DNA of 64,000 nucleotides from Algoriphagus aestuariicola (lineage in GTDB: Bacteria; Bacteroidota; Bacteroidia; Cytophagales; Cyclobacteriaceae). The notes below the pieces were generated by a model that was given only the letters and a program-made list of their open reading frames with translations, made no database searches and had not been told where the DNA came from. Of the stretch, positions 42,775-51,911 are shown piece by piece. The translations under genes were made by a program, and so were the position numbers. The stretch covers positions 1,189,600 through 1,253,599 of the forward strand of contig NZ_JAFKCW010000002.1 in assembly GCF_017254835.1 (NCBI RefSeq). The letters are read 5' to 3'. The stretch's first letter is position 1. Every line of letters begins with the position of its first letter.

Positions 42775-43797
42775 ATGGAATTCACATTAGGCCAACTGGC
42801 CGCACTTTTAGGAGGAAAGGCAGAAGGTGACGAAAATCAGAAGGTAAATCGACTGGACAAGATCCAAGAAGGCAAGCCGGGAGGAATCAGTTTTTTGGCC
42901 AATGAAAAGTATGAGCACTTCCTGTACGATACGGAGTGTACGGCGGTGATTGTCTCCGAAGGCTTCTCCCCCTCCAAACCATTTAAGACCACCCTGATTC
43001 GGGTCAAAGACGCCTATTTAGGCTTCACCAAGCTGCTGGAGGCATACGCCGAGTTTACCAAAGCAATGTTGGTCGGAGTAGAGGAGCCGAGCTTCATCCA
43101 TAGCAGTAGCTCTATCGGAGACAATTGCTACAGAGGCGCGTTTTCCTACATCGGAAAAAAGTGCAGAATCGGCAACAATGTGAAAATCCACCCTCAAGCC
43201 TATATCGGGGACAATGTGAAGATGGGGGATAACTGCATCATCCACGCCGGAGTCAAGATCTGCGCCGACACCCAAATCGGGAACAATTGCGAGATCTTCC
43301 CGGGGGCGGTAATCGGAGCCGACGGATTCGGCTTTGCGCCACAGCCGGACGGCAGCTACAAAGCCATCCCGCAGATTGGCAACGTCGTCCTCGAGGACAA
43401 TGTCAGCATCGGGTCAAACACCACTGTGGACTGTGCTACCATGGGATCCACGATCATCCGAAAGGGAGCCAAGATAGACAACCAGGTTCAGATTGCGCAC
43501 AATGTCGTCATCGGTGAAAATACCGTCATCGCAGCGCAGTCTGGTATATCTGGCTCTACAGAAATCGGCAAAAACTGCATAATCGCGGGAAAAGCCGGTA
43601 TTGTAGGTCACCTCAAAATCGCCGACAACACCACCATCGGGGCAAACACGGGAGTCAGCAAGTCCATCAAAAAACCCGGTGAAACGCTGTTAGGTTACAT
43701 GGCAATGGACATGAAGGATTTTTTGAAGTCCTATGCCTTGTTCAAAAATCTGGATGAGCTCGAAAAGCGGGTCAAAGAACTGGAAAAAAAGGGCTAA
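42775..43797 (+). CDS. lpxD: UDP-3-O-(3-hydroxyacyl)glucosamine N-acyltransferase
   Basis: 340 aa, third step of lipid A synthesis. The N-terminal uridine-binding domain has [24 protein letters not shown] left-handed beta-helix of hexapeptide repeats follows ([71 protein letters not shown] with the catalytic His). The C-terminal helix is short. It lies in the order HD-lpxD-lpxC/fabZ-lpxA. Confidence 0.95.
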   Translation: MEFTLGQLAALLGGKAEGDENQKVNRLDKIQEGKPGGISFLANEKYEHFLYDTECTAVIVSEGFSPSKPFKTTLIRVKDAYLGFTKLLEAYAEFTKAMLVGVEEPSFIHSSSSIGDNCYRGAFSYIGKKCRIGNNVKIHPQAYIGDNVKMGDNCIIHAGVKICADTQIGNNCEIFPGAVIGADGFGFAPQPDGSYKAIPQIGNVVLEDNVSIGSNTTVDCATMGSTIIRKGAKIDNQVQIAHNVVIGENTVIAAQSGISGSTEIGKNCIIAGKAGIVGHLKIADNTTIGANTGVSKSIKKPGETLLGYMAMDMKDFLKSYALFKNLDELEKRVKELEKKG

Positions 43798-43802
43798 TTT
43801 TG
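43795..43802 (+). promoter_or_regulatory. Possible internal -7 box before lpxC-fabZ
   Basis: TAATTTTG matches TAnnTTTG and overlaps the lpxD stop codon. With the unusually long 127-bp gap before lpxC it may give lpxC-fabZ its own transcript. No -33 box is clear. Confidence 0.35.
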
Positions 43803-43924
43803 CTGCCTTGAAATTCCGTATGGAAAAAAACAACGTGAAATCGAGCATCGGTAACTAGTCAAACATCGAGGTGTATCAACCATGCGAGATTCCATTTAGC
43901 CCCAAAAGGGCAAATAATAATCAT

Positions 43925-45319
43925 ATGAAAGTAAAACAGCATACCATCAAAAAGCAGGTGGAGCTTTCCGGTGTGGGACTCCACACGGGCGTGGTTTCCA
44001 ACATGACTTTTCTGCCTGCGCCACCCAATCACGGCATCAAATTCCAACGCATTGACCTCGAAGGACGACCGACTGTGGACGCCGATTGCGATCTGGTGGT
44101 GGATGTATCGCGCGGCACGACTTTGGAGCAAAACGGTGCCAGAGTCTACACGGTAGAGCATGTCTTGGCGGCTTTGGTAGGCTTGGAGATCGACAACGTT
44201 TTGATACAACTCGATGGCCCTGAGCCTCCAATCATGGACGGGTCCTCTATTCAGTTTATCGAAGTACTGGAAGATGCAGGATTTGAGGAGCAAAATGCTC
44301 TCCGGAGATTTTTTGAAGTACAGGAAAGTATTCAGTACAAGGATTCCGCTCGGGAAGTGGAGATGGTCGCTCTACCTACGGACAACTACAGGGTCACCGT
44401 AATGGTGGATTATAACTCCCCTGTTTTGGGAAGCCAGCATGCGTCAATCACCGACATCAGCCAATTTAGAACTGAAATCGCCTCATGCAGAACATTCTGC
44501 TTCCTCCATGAGCTCGAGATGCTCTACAATTCCAACCTCATCAAGGGAGGGGACCTGAACAATGCGATCGTCGTCGTAGACCGCGTCGTAGAGGAAAAAG
44601 AATTGGCTCACCTGGCCAAAATGTTCAACAAGCAGACTGTCGAAGTCAAAAAAGAAGGGATCCTCAACAATGTGGACCTTAGATACAGAAATGAGCCTGC
44701 CCGCCACAAACTCCTCGATGTAGTTGGCGACTTGGCCTTGGTAGGCAGACCTTTGAAAGCCCAAATCCTAGCGGCGCGTCCTGGACATGCTGCCAATGTG
44801 GCCTTTGCCAAGAAATTGAAAAGGGCTATGGAGAAAGCTGGCGCTTCGCACATCCCGCACTACGATCCGAAGCTCCCGCCTGTGATGGACATCAACCAGA
44901 TCAGCAATATCCTGCCTCACCGATATCCTTTCCAGCTCATTGATAAAATCATCTATCTGGACGAAACCGTCGTAGCAGGCGTGAAAAATGTAACCATGAA
45001 CGAGCCGTTTTTCATGGGCCATTTCCCAGGCAACCCCGTCATGCCAGGCGTGCTACAGGTCGAAGCCATGGCCCAAACAGGCGGCATTTTGGTTTTGAGC
45101 ACCGTGGATGACCCCGAAAACTATTGGACTTATTTCCTAGGCATCGAAAACTGTAAATTCAGGAAAATGGTTTTGCCAGGAGACACATTAGTATTCAAAT
45201 GCGAACTGTTGGCACCAATACGTAGAGGTATAGCAAAGATGCGGGGTGAGGCATATGTCGGAAACACACTGGTATGTGAAGCCGTAATGACCGCCAGCAT
45301 AACCCGGAAAGAATCATGA
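43925..45319 (+). CDS. lpxC-fabZ: Bifunctional LpxC deacetylase / FabZ (3R)-hydroxyacyl-ACP dehydratase
   Basis: 464 aa fusion typical of Bacteroidota. The LpxC domain (1-~310) has [28 protein letters not shown] (zinc His), DGSSIQFIE, and [14 protein letters not shown] (zinc His-Asp and the general base region). The FabZ domain (~318-464) has [14 protein letters not shown] and the active-site [20 protein letters not shown] (His and Glu). It couples lipid A deacetylation with fatty-acid elongation. ATG 43925 directly precedes the family start; the upstream in-frame start at 43871 adds 18 unlikely residues. It overlaps lpxA by 4 bp. Confidence 0.96.
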   Translation: MKVKQHTIKKQVELSGVGLHTGVVSNMTFLPAPPNHGIKFQRIDLEGRPTVDADCDLVVDVSRGTTLEQNGARVYTVEHVLAALVGLEIDNVLIQLDGPEPPIMDGSSIQFIEVLEDAGFEEQNALRRFFEVQESIQYKDSAREVEMVALPTDNYRVTVMVDYNSPVLGSQHASITDISQFRTEIASCRTFCFLHELEMLYNSNLIKGGDLNNAIVVVDRVVEEKELAHLAKMFNKQTVEVKKEGILNNVDLRYRNEPARHKLLDVVGDLALVGRPLKAQILAARPGHAANVAFAKKLKRAMEKAGASHIPHYDPKLPPVMDINQISNILPHRYPFQLIDKIIYLDETVVAGVKNVTMNEPFFMGHFPGNPVMPGVLQVEAMAQTGGILVLSTVDDPENYWTYFLGIENCKFRKMVLPGDTLVFKCELLAPIRRGIAKMRGEAYVGNTLVCEAVMTASITRKES

Positions 45320-46095
45320 TTAGTACCATGGCCCATATAGACCCCAAAGCGGAGCTGGGAAGCAACGTTCAGGTCGATCCGTTTACAATGATACATGGGG
45401 ATGTAATTATAGGGGAAAATACCTGGATTGGGTCCAACGTCACCATCTATCCTGGTGCTAGGATTGGCAAAAACTGTAGGATTTTCCCGGGTGCAGTGAT
45501 AGCGGGTGTACCCCAAGATCTCAAATTTCAGGGAGAAGAATCAACCGTGATAATCGGTGACAACACCACCATCCGCGAATGTGTGACGATCAGTCGCGGT
45601 ACCGTGGACAAACAAACCACGGTAGTCGGAAGCAACTGCCTACTCATGGCCTATGTCCATATAGCGCACGATTGTGTCATTGGCAGCAATGTCATCATCG
45701 CCAACTCCGTTCAGATCGCGGGGCACGTCTCCATAGACGACTGGGCGATCATCGGCGGATCAAGCGCGGTGCACCAATTTGTCAAGGTCGGCATGCACGC
45801 CATGATCTCTGGCGGATCTCTGGTGAGAAAAGATGTGCCTCCTTTTACCAAAGCAGCTAGAGAACCACTTTCCTATGCCGGCGTCAATTCTCTGGGACTT
45901 AGAAGAAGGGGATTTTCCAGTGAAACGATCTCCCATATCCAGGAGGTTTACCGATACCTTTTCCTCAATAGTCTGAACAATAGCAGAGCCTTGGAGGAAA
46001 TCGAAATCAACCTGCCTGCCACTAAAGAACGTGACGAAATCCTGAACTTCATCCGCTCCTCAGAGCGTGGTGTCATGAAGGGCTATATCAACTGA
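45316..46095 (+). CDS. lpxA: Acyl-[acyl-carrier-protein]-UDP-N-acetylglucosamine O-acyltransferase
   Basis: 259 aa, first committed step of lipid A synthesis. The beta-helix of hexapeptide repeats starts HIDPKAELGSNVQVDPFTMIHGDV, contains LMAYVHIAHDCVIGSNV (catalytic His), and ends with the helical RRRGFSSETISHIQEVYRYLF domain. The start overlaps the stop of lpxC-fabZ (ATGA), so the two are translationally coupled. An internal ATG four codons later gives the same core and cannot be excluded. Confidence 0.96.
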   Translation: MISTMAHIDPKAELGSNVQVDPFTMIHGDVIIGENTWIGSNVTIYPGARIGKNCRIFPGAVIAGVPQDLKFQGEESTVIIGDNTTIRECVTISRGTVDKQTTVVGSNCLLMAYVHIAHDCVIGSNVIIANSVQIAGHVSIDDWAIIGGSSAVHQFVKVGMHAMISGGSLVRKDVPPFTKAAREPLSYAGVNSLGLRRRGFSSETISHIQEVYRYLFLNSLNNSRALEEIEINLPATKERDEILNFIRSSERGVMKGYIN

Positions 46096-46096
46096 T

Positions 46097-46717
46097 ATGC
46101 TGAAAATCCACTTGCATGAAGCCTCAAAGCGCTTTCAGTATGAATGGATTTTCAAGAATCTCAACCTCCAGCTGACCCAAGGAGACGCCTTGGCGATCAC
46201 TGGAGGAAATGGCTCCGGAAAATCCACTTTGTTGAAGTGTATTTCGGGAGCGATTCCCATTTCATCCGGGAAAATAACTTTTGAATCGACAGGCAGCCAA
46301 ATCCCAGAAACCGATTGGTACAAACACTTGGCGGTCTCAGCCCCCTACTTGGAGCTACCAGAAGAGTTTACGCTCACTGAAGCGATAGATTTTCACTTCA
46401 AATTCAAAAAGCCCCTCAATCGGACCCAGCCAAGAGATCTGATCGAAATCCTATACCTCGACCAGCATGTCCACAAGCCCGTCTCCCAGTTTTCCTCGGG
46501 AATGAAGCAGAGATTGAAATTGGGTTTGGCCCTTTTTTCGGACGTCCCATTGATTTTGCTGGATGAACCTACCTCAAATTTGGACAAGAAGGGCATTGCC
46601 TGGTATGCCAAACTGATCGAGACCTATCGCAGCAACCGCATATTGATTGTCTGCTCTAATGAACCCCGCGAATACGAGTTTTGTAGCCGAAGACTGGCGC
46701 TTGAGGATTTCAAGTAA
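46097..46717 (+). CDS. ABC transporter ATP-binding protein
   Basis: 206 aa. Walker A GGNGSGKSTLLK, signature FSSGMKQRLKLGLAL and Walker B LILLDEPTSNLDKKG are present; the Q loop is around LAVSAPYLELPEEFTL. There is no membrane partner next to it, and at this size it resembles CcmA-type or stand-alone transport ATPases. It lies 1 bp after lpxA and may serve envelope export, which is inferred only from the lipid A neighbours. Confidence 0.88.
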   Translation: MLKIHLHEASKRFQYEWIFKNLNLQLTQGDALAITGGNGSGKSTLLKCISGAIPISSGKITFESTGSQIPETDWYKHLAVSAPYLELPEEFTLTEAIDFHFKFKKPLNRTQPRDLIEILYLDQHVHKPVSQFSSGMKQRLKLGLALFSDVPLILLDEPTSNLDKKGIAWYAKLIETYRSNRILIVCSNEPREYEFCSRRLALEDFK

Positions 46718-46727
46718 AAAATTACAC

Positions 46728-46757
46728 TTTGATCATTCAGCTATATCTCTAATTTTA
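46728..46757 (+). promoter_or_regulatory. Promoter of the lipoprotein gene after the ABC ATPase
   Basis: TTTG at 46728-46731, 18-bp spacer, TAATTTTA at 46750-46757 (one base off TAnnTTTG). Predicted leader of about 15 bases before ATG 46779. Same spacing as the promoter at 37617-37646. Confidence 0.5.
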
Positions 46758-46778
46758 CATTTACCTAATTGGATTTTT

Positions 46779-47252
46779 ATGAGATTGAATCTTTGGAAAG
46801 TAGCGGCATTGATACTGATTACAGTGGGAGTCCAATCCTGCGGAGACGACCCAACTCCAGCCCCTCCTAAAACGGCGGAAGAAATAGCCACCGAAGCCTT
46901 GACTGGTTCGGGCACGCAAACTTGGACCACCACCGGAGGGGGAAAAGTCACCAAAGGAGGAGCCGATGTGACCAGCGAGTACGCGACGTTTGAGCTCACG
47001 CTCATCTCTACTTCTTCCAAAACCTACACCTCGAAAAACAGTGACGATCTTTTTGACGCAAGTGGAACTTGGTCTTTTGCCGGGTCTAATTTCGACAAGA
47101 TCACGCTGAGCGGATCCAAACCCGCTGCAACCCGTGAAATGTCCTTTACCCAATCGGGTGACAACCTGAAATTAGTTTTTTCCATTCCCGCTCCAGGGGC
47201 TAGGGTAAACGCCGTAGCAGGAGACTATGTATTCGATTTGGTAAAAAAATAG
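46779..47252 (+). CDS. Small lipoprotein of unknown function
   Basis: 157 aa. ATG 46779 gives MRLNLWKVAALILITVGVQSC with a lipobox (Cys21); an upstream in-frame start would add 44 residues overlapping the ABC gene and is rejected. The mature part is a single beta-sandwich-like domain rich in Ser/Thr (EALTGSGTQTWTTTGGGKVT, NFDKITLSGSKP). Many Bacteroidota lipoproteins share this look without a known role. Own promoter and terminator. Confidence 0.82.
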   Translation: MRLNLWKVAALILITVGVQSCGDDPTPAPPKTAEEIATEALTGSGTQTWTTTGGGKVTKGGADVTSEYATFELTLISTSSKTYTSKNSDDLFDASGTWSFAGSNFDKITLSGSKPAATREMSFTQSGDNLKLVFSIPAPGARVNAVAGDYVFDLVKK

Positions 47253-47265
47253 GCTTTTGCCGTGC

Positions 47266-47299
47266 AAAAAAGGGGAGTCCTAAACGACTCCCCTTTTTT
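47266..47299. terminator. Bidirectional terminator between the lipoprotein gene and mutS2
   Basis: AAAAAAGGGGAGTC and its perfect inverse GACTCCCCTTTTTT form a 14-bp stem with a 6-base loop. The right arm touches the mutS2 stop codon, so it serves both transcripts. Confidence 0.9.
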
Positions 47300-49685
47300 A
47301 TTTTAGGGTAATCAAGGTCACTCCTGCGCCGCCCCTGTCGGCATGCTCATCTTCCATTCTGCCTACTTGCGGCATAGATCGCAGAAGGTTTCGTGTGATT
47401 TCACGGAGTATGCCATCTCCCTTGCCATGCACGATTCGCAGATCCTTTACCCCGAGCATATAGCCCTCATCGATGAATGTCTGGATCAGGGCCAAGATCT
47501 CCTCCCCTCTTTTTCCACGAAGATCAAGATTTGGAGAAAAGTCCATCATCTTTTCGTTGGTGTTGTAGTTGCTTCGTCGCTCCACTGCCTTGAGCTCCTT
47601 CTTAACTTCGGTTTTGGAGATCTTCTCCAGTCGCGATAGCTTCACGTTGGACTTGAGATCTCCGATGGCGATCTCGACGTCCTTGTTTTTTATCGCTACC
47701 ACCTCAGCCACGGCGCCGTTGTCCTTCAGCCTTACCCAGTCTCCCGTCTCTATCTTGCCCCCTAGCACGACGATTTCAGGATCCTTCACCGCTGTTTTTT
47801 CCGGCTTGACCACCTTTTTGAACTCTTCCAACTCCTGTCTTACCTGCTTGGTAACTTCTTTATCGGCCTTCTTCTCCCGAATCTCACGGATGGTCGCTTC
47901 GATTTTTTTGTTGGTCTGATCCAGCAGAGACTGGGCCTCCTGCTTGGCCTCTTGGAGGTAGCGCTTCTTGGTAAGCTCTATCGTTTCCTTGAGCTGATTG
48001 TATTCCTTGAGACGAGTCTGAAGCAATTTGTCCTTTTCCTTGACCTCCTTCAGCAATACCGAATATTGGTTTTTCTCGTTTTCAAGCTGGGTTAAAAGCC
48101 TATCGTATCTCACGCGTTCCTCTCCAATATGCTCTTTGGCATACGCGAGGATTTCTTTCGAAAGCCCGATTTTCGAAGCGATTTCAAGTGCGAAAGAAGA
48201 GCCTGGCTTTCCTATCTCCAGCTGGTAAAGCGGTTCTAGCCGATCCACATCGTATCGCATTGCGCCGTTGACCAAACCCTGGTTTTTGTTGGCCGCCTGC
48301 TTCAAATTCCCATAGTGGGTGGTCACAATGCCAAAAGCTCCAAGTTTGTTAAGCGAAAGCAAAATGGATTCTGCAATCGCGCCTCCAAATTGCGGCTCTG
48401 TGCCAGTTCCAAATTCATCTATGAACAGGATCGTCTTCTTGTTGGCAAACTGGGTGAAGTGCTTCATGCTCATCAAGTGCGAGCTATAGGTACTCAGGTC
48501 ATTTTCCAGGTTTTGCTCATCGCCGATATCGATGAAAAAATTGTCGAATAATGAGCTTTTGGAGTCCGGATGAACGGGGATAAGCAATCCGCATTGGAGC
48601 ATATATTGGAGCAATGCGACGGTTTTTAAAGTCACCGACTTACCTCCGGCGTTCGGCCCGGAAATAACCAAAAGGCGTTCGTGGCCTCCGAGCTTCACAT
48701 CCAAAGGCACAATCTTTTTACCCTGGGCTTTCAGCGCCATTTCCAAGATCGGGTGCCTGGCACGGGTCCAGTTTAGCGTACGTTCTTTCACCAGCTCAGG
48801 CTTGCAGCTGTCCGTCTTCTCCGCAAATTTGGCCTTGGCACGGATAAAGTCCATCAAGCCAAGAAAGTTAGTAGCCTTGCGCAACGCCGGAATAGCAGGC
48901 CTAAGCTGATCGGTCAGTTTGGTCAGAATACGGATGATCTCGCGTCGCTCCATGTACTCCAGGTCCCGGATTTCGTTGTTGATATCCAATGCCTCCTCAG
49001 GCTCCATGAAAACCGTCTGGCCTGTGGCCGATTCGTCGTGGATAAAACCCCTGAGTTTGCGCTTGTTTTCGGCGGCCACGGGAATTACCATCCTGCCACC
49101 TCGTATAGTCATCGCCGCGTCATCCGGTGTGAGGCCCTTGGCACGAGCTTCCTTGAATATTCGGTCCATCACCTTTCGCAGCCTCCCTTCCTCGTACAGC
49201 AGCTGGGCTCTGATAAGCTGAAGCTCCTTGCTGGCATTGCTTCGGATCTTGCCCTTTTCGTCGATGATCTGGTCTATGTTCTTCAACAGGCCCATGTCAA
49301 GATCCAGCAACAGCCCCAAAAGTGCACTCAGCACAGGGTAACTTTCGCCGTGTTTCTGGAAAAAAACCACACAGGAACGCAGCGTCTGCAAGGCGAGCTT
49401 CACCTCATAAAATTCCTCTTGGTCGAGGAATGCGCCCGGCAGCTTGGCTTTCTCAAGATAGGGATTGAGGTTGGTAAAGTTGGAGCTGGGAAAAACTTCT
49501 CCAGAAATCAGAATTTTCCTGAATTCTTCGGTCTGATCAAGGAGACGCTGCACCAGCGTAAAGTCGGAAGAAAATGAAACTTTGTCTACATAGTCCTGTC
49601 CCAAGGAAGAAGTACATTCTGCCTTAAGCAGATCCTTGATTTTGACGAAGTTTATTTTTTGTTCAAGGTTGGAGGGGTATAGCAT
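47298..49685 (-). CDS. mutS2: MutS2 endonuclease/ATPase with Smr domain
   Basis: 795 aa. The core/lever domain comes first, then the MutS-type ATPase with Walker A SGPNAGGKSVTLKTVALLQ and Walker B TILFIDEFGTGTEP. A long coiled coil covers about 510-640, a KOW-like segment lies near 660, and the C-terminal Smr nuclease domain has LDLRGKRGEEIL and VHGKGDGIL (DLR and HGxG). It lacks the mismatch-binding domain. MutS2 acts against recombination or on stalled ribosomes in other bacteria. The ATG at 49685 shares its A with the TGA of the gene upstream. Confidence 0.95.
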   Translation of the reverse strand: MLYPSNLEQKINFVKIKDLLKAECTSSLGQDYVDKVSFSSDFTLVQRLLDQTEEFRKILISGEVFPSSNFTNLNPYLEKAKLPGAFLDQEEFYEVKLALQTLRSCVVFFQKHGESYPVLSALLGLLLDLDMGLLKNIDQIIDEKGKIRSNASKELQLIRAQLLYEEGRLRKVMDRIFKEARAKGLTPDDAAMTIRGGRMVIPVAAENKRKLRGFIHDESATGQTVFMEPEEALDINNEIRDLEYMERREIIRILTKLTDQLRPAIPALRKATNFLGLMDFIRAKAKFAEKTDSCKPELVKERTLNWTRARHPILEMALKAQGKKIVPLDVKLGGHERLLVISGPNAGGKSVTLKTVALLQYMLQCGLLIPVHPDSKSSLFDNFFIDIGDEQNLENDLSTYSSHLMSMKHFTQFANKKTILFIDEFGTGTEPQFGGAIAESILLSLNKLGAFGIVTTHYGNLKQAANKNQGLVNGAMRYDVDRLEPLYQLEIGKPGSSFALEIASKIGLSKEILAYAKEHIGEERVRYDRLLTQLENEKNQYSVLLKEVKEKDKLLQTRLKEYNQLKETIELTKKRYLQEAKQEAQSLLDQTNKKIEATIREIREKKADKEVTKQVRQELEEFKKVVKPEKTAVKDPEIVVLGGKIETGDWVRLKDNGAVAEVVAIKNKDVEIAIGDLKSNVKLSRLEKISKTEVKKELKAVERRSNYNTNEKMMDFSPNLDLRGKRGEEILALIQTFIDEGYMLGVKDLRIVHGKGDGILREITRNLLRSMPQVGRMEDEHADRGGAGVTLITLK

Positions 49686-50038
49686 CAGAATAGATCCAAA
49701 CTATCTCTTGGAATTGATTCATGGGCGGAAAGGGAATCAATGACTCTAGAATAGATTCTATCCATCTTCGCCGCATCTTCTAGGTAGAATAACAGACTTT
49801 TGGTGAATACTGAATCCTGCACGGCATGTTTTTCAAATACATCTTTCTCCAAAAGGGAATAAAGCACGTGAGAGGAGTCATAGGCAATCGGCAAGGTGCT
49901 TACGATGCCCTCTGTTAACTGAATATCAATCAGGACATTGACCATCTCGTCCTCGGACAGGATCCCGGGAGGTGGTGAGTTGCGGTCGCAGGATACGAGG
50001 GGAATCAGGAATAGAAGTAAGGCAAGAATTCGTTTCAC
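49685..50038 (-). CDS. DUF4296 lipoprotein
   Basis: 117 aa. The lipoprotein signal MKRILALLLFLIPLVSC has Cys17. The mature part matches the Bacteroidota DUF4296 pattern: P-x-x-I-LSEDEMVNVLIDIQLTEG near the start, then Y-x-x-L-x-x-K-x-x-x-x-H/F...F-x-KSL-x-Y-x-x. The function is unknown. It is translationally coupled (TGATG) to mutS2, which is downstream. Confidence 0.85.
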   Translation of the reverse strand: MKRILALLLFLIPLVSCDRNSPPPGILSEDEMVNVLIDIQLTEGIVSTLPIAYDSSHVLYSLLEKDVFEKHAVQDSVFTKSLLFYLEDAAKMDRIYSRVIDSLSAHESIPRDSLDLF

Positions 50039-50143
50039 ACTCTAAAATTAGGTTTTTTTAACTGATAATGTCCGAACCGATTCCCTTTGGCAAATTTTAT
50101 AATTCGACTCAAGACTTTAACTTAGCCCGCTCAAATCGCCCGC

Positions 50144-51022
50144 ATGGATCAGCTGTTCAGTAAGCTTAGGAAGTACGAAATTATGATCAGAAAGGTGGCC
50201 AACAACCATCTGCAGGGAGAGTACCAGTCGCTGTTCAAGGGTTCCGGGCTCGAATTTGACGATCTGCGCCCCTATCAATACGGCGACGATGTGCGCACGA
50301 TCGAATGGAAAGTCTCTGCAAAGGGCCATGGCACTTTTGTCAAGACCTTCCGCGAGGACAAAGAGCAATCGGTCTATTTTCTCTTGGACATCTCTGGCAG
50401 TCAGGATATCGGGCAGCAGGACAACAAAAAAATAGACAAGGGCAAGCTGATCGCTGGTGTGTTGACCCTTGCGGCGGTTTATGAGGGAAGCCAGATAGGA
50501 TTGATTTCCTATTCTGACCAACAGGAAAAGCTGGTTTTGCCGTCCAAGGGAAGCAAGCAGGGCGTGAAGATCATTCGCGGAATCTTCGACCATATCAACA
50601 AAAGCCTGAAAACAGACCTCAACGGAATGTTTTCCTTTGCCCTGAACCTGATCAAAAAGCGGAGCATCATCATCGTGATTTCAGATTTCATCGACGAAGA
50701 CTACGAGCGTTCCTTTCGTGCACTGGCGGAGCGCCACGACGTGGTCGCCATCCAGCTGACCGATCCCAGGGAATCAGCCTTGCCAGCCTTGGGGATTATC
50801 CCAATTTTTGACAAGGAGCGAGGTAAAACTACTTGGGTAAACACCGCCTTTGGCAGCTTTTCCAAAAAAATATCCGAGACCTTCACCATTGAGCGGGAAT
50901 ATCTGAAAGAGATCTGCAAGAAAAACCAGATCAACTACTTGGCAATAGACACCACGCAGGACATCGTCGCGCCTTTGATCGACCTGTTTAAGTACAGAAA
51001 CAAAAGAATGAAGCGTGGGTAG
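50144..51022 (+). CDS. DUF58 family protein (Bat/MoxR-associated)
   Basis: 292 aa. The DUF58 signature is SGLEFDDLRPYQYGDDVRTIEWKVSA (about residues 34-60), followed by a vWA-like domain with VYFLLDISGSQDIG and IIIVISDFIDEDYE (DxSxS-type MIDAS). Such proteins work with a MoxR AAA ATPase in chaperone or envelope-stress systems. Here no moxR lies just upstream: the adjacent gene is a divergent DUF4296 lipoprotein. It overlaps the next gene by 8 bp. Confidence 0.9.
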   Translation: MDQLFSKLRKYEIMIRKVANNHLQGEYQSLFKGSGLEFDDLRPYQYGDDVRTIEWKVSAKGHGTFVKTFREDKEQSVYFLLDISGSQDIGQQDNKKIDKGKLIAGVLTLAAVYEGSQIGLISYSDQQEKLVLPSKGSKQGVKIIRGIFDHINKSLKTDLNGMFSFALNLIKKRSIIIVISDFIDEDYERSFRALAERHDVVAIQLTDPRESALPALGIIPIFDKERGKTTWVNTAFGSFSKKISETFTIEREYLKEICKKNQINYLAIDTTQDIVAPLIDLFKYRNKRMKRG

Positions 51023-51911
51023 AATCGGCATTCTTCTATTTCTCCTTGGATTGAGCTTTTCGTCCTTGGCCCAAAGTGTTGAGATCAATGGCTATTTCAC
51101 CCAAGATTCTGCCCGGTTGGGAGAGCGCGTGGGATTTGTGCTCAAGGCGCGCTACCCAGAAACTACCCAGCTCGTATTCCCCGACTCCACATTCGATTTC
51201 TCCCCCTTGGTTCTGCTGGAGAAAAAAACCTTTATCTCCCAGACCAGCCAGGGCATCACCGTGGACAGCGCGGTATACTACGTGTCCAATTTCTCCTTGG
51301 AGCCCAGTGTATACCTTTCCCTGCCTGCCTATGAACTCAATCGATACGATAGCGTCACCTATTTTTCCAATGAAGCGGAACTAAAGCTAAAATTAACGCT
51401 GGACTCCATCCCGGAGCAGCCCGTATTCCAGAATAACAACGTCTATCAGCCGCTGGAAAAGAATTTCAACTGGCTGCTAGCTGCGCTGATCACCGGAGGA
51501 GTAGTTGTCTTGCTGGGAGGATTTGCCTTGCTTTTTGCGAAACGCATCAAGGCTATCTTTAAGCGAAACCGGGAAAAACTCCGCTGGGTGCAATTTGAGC
51601 GAAAATTCAAAAAACTTTCCGCCTTGCTGGTCCAAAGCCCGGCTCTTGAGCTTGCTGATGAGGTCATCGGGCTATGGAAGGGCTACATGGAATCCATCAC
51701 CGACCTGCCGTTTCAAGAGTGGACTTCCAGCGAAATCTCGGAAGCCTTGGGAGACCAGGAAATCTTCACAGCGCTCCGCTCGATCGACATGATCATCTAT
51801 GCGGGAAAAGAGGCCAATTCGGAAACTTCCACCAATTATCTTTTGGAAGTGGCGCGGACAAAATATCAGGAAAAACTAACCCAAATCAGAAATGAGAGAG
51901 CAGCTCGCTGA
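51015..51911 (+). CDS. Bat-operon membrane-anchored protein
   Basis: 298 aa. The signal peptide (GILLFLLGLSFSSLAQ) is followed by an exported beta-domain, one membrane helix at about 153-175 (WLLAALITGGVVVLLGGFALLF) and a cytoplasmic helical tail. The start is GTG 51015, overlapping the DUF58 gene; no ATG is available near. It resembles the BatD/DUF4381-like partners that sit between DUF58 and VWA genes in Bat operons. Role unknown beyond the association. It overlaps the next gene by 20 bp. Confidence 0.75.
   Translation: MGRIGILLFLLGLSFSSLAQSVEINGYFTQDSARLGERVGFVLKARYPETTQLVFPDSTFDFSPLVLLEKKTFISQTSQGITVDSAVYYVSNFSLEPSVYLSLPAYELNRYDSVTYFSNEAELKLKLTLDSIPEQPVFQNNNVYQPLEKNFNWLLAALITGGVVVLLGGFALLFAKRIKAIFKRNREKLRWVQFERKFKKLSALLVQSPALELADEVIGLWKGYMESITDLPFQEWTSSEISEALGDQEIFTALRSIDMIIYAGKEANSETSTNYLLEVARTKYQEKLTQIRNERAAR

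Noticed and set aside
46647-46778. N-terminal extension of the lipoprotein gene at 46779
   Set aside because: It overlaps the ABC ATPase gene in another frame, the signal peptide starts at 46779, and a promoter lies inside the would-be extension.
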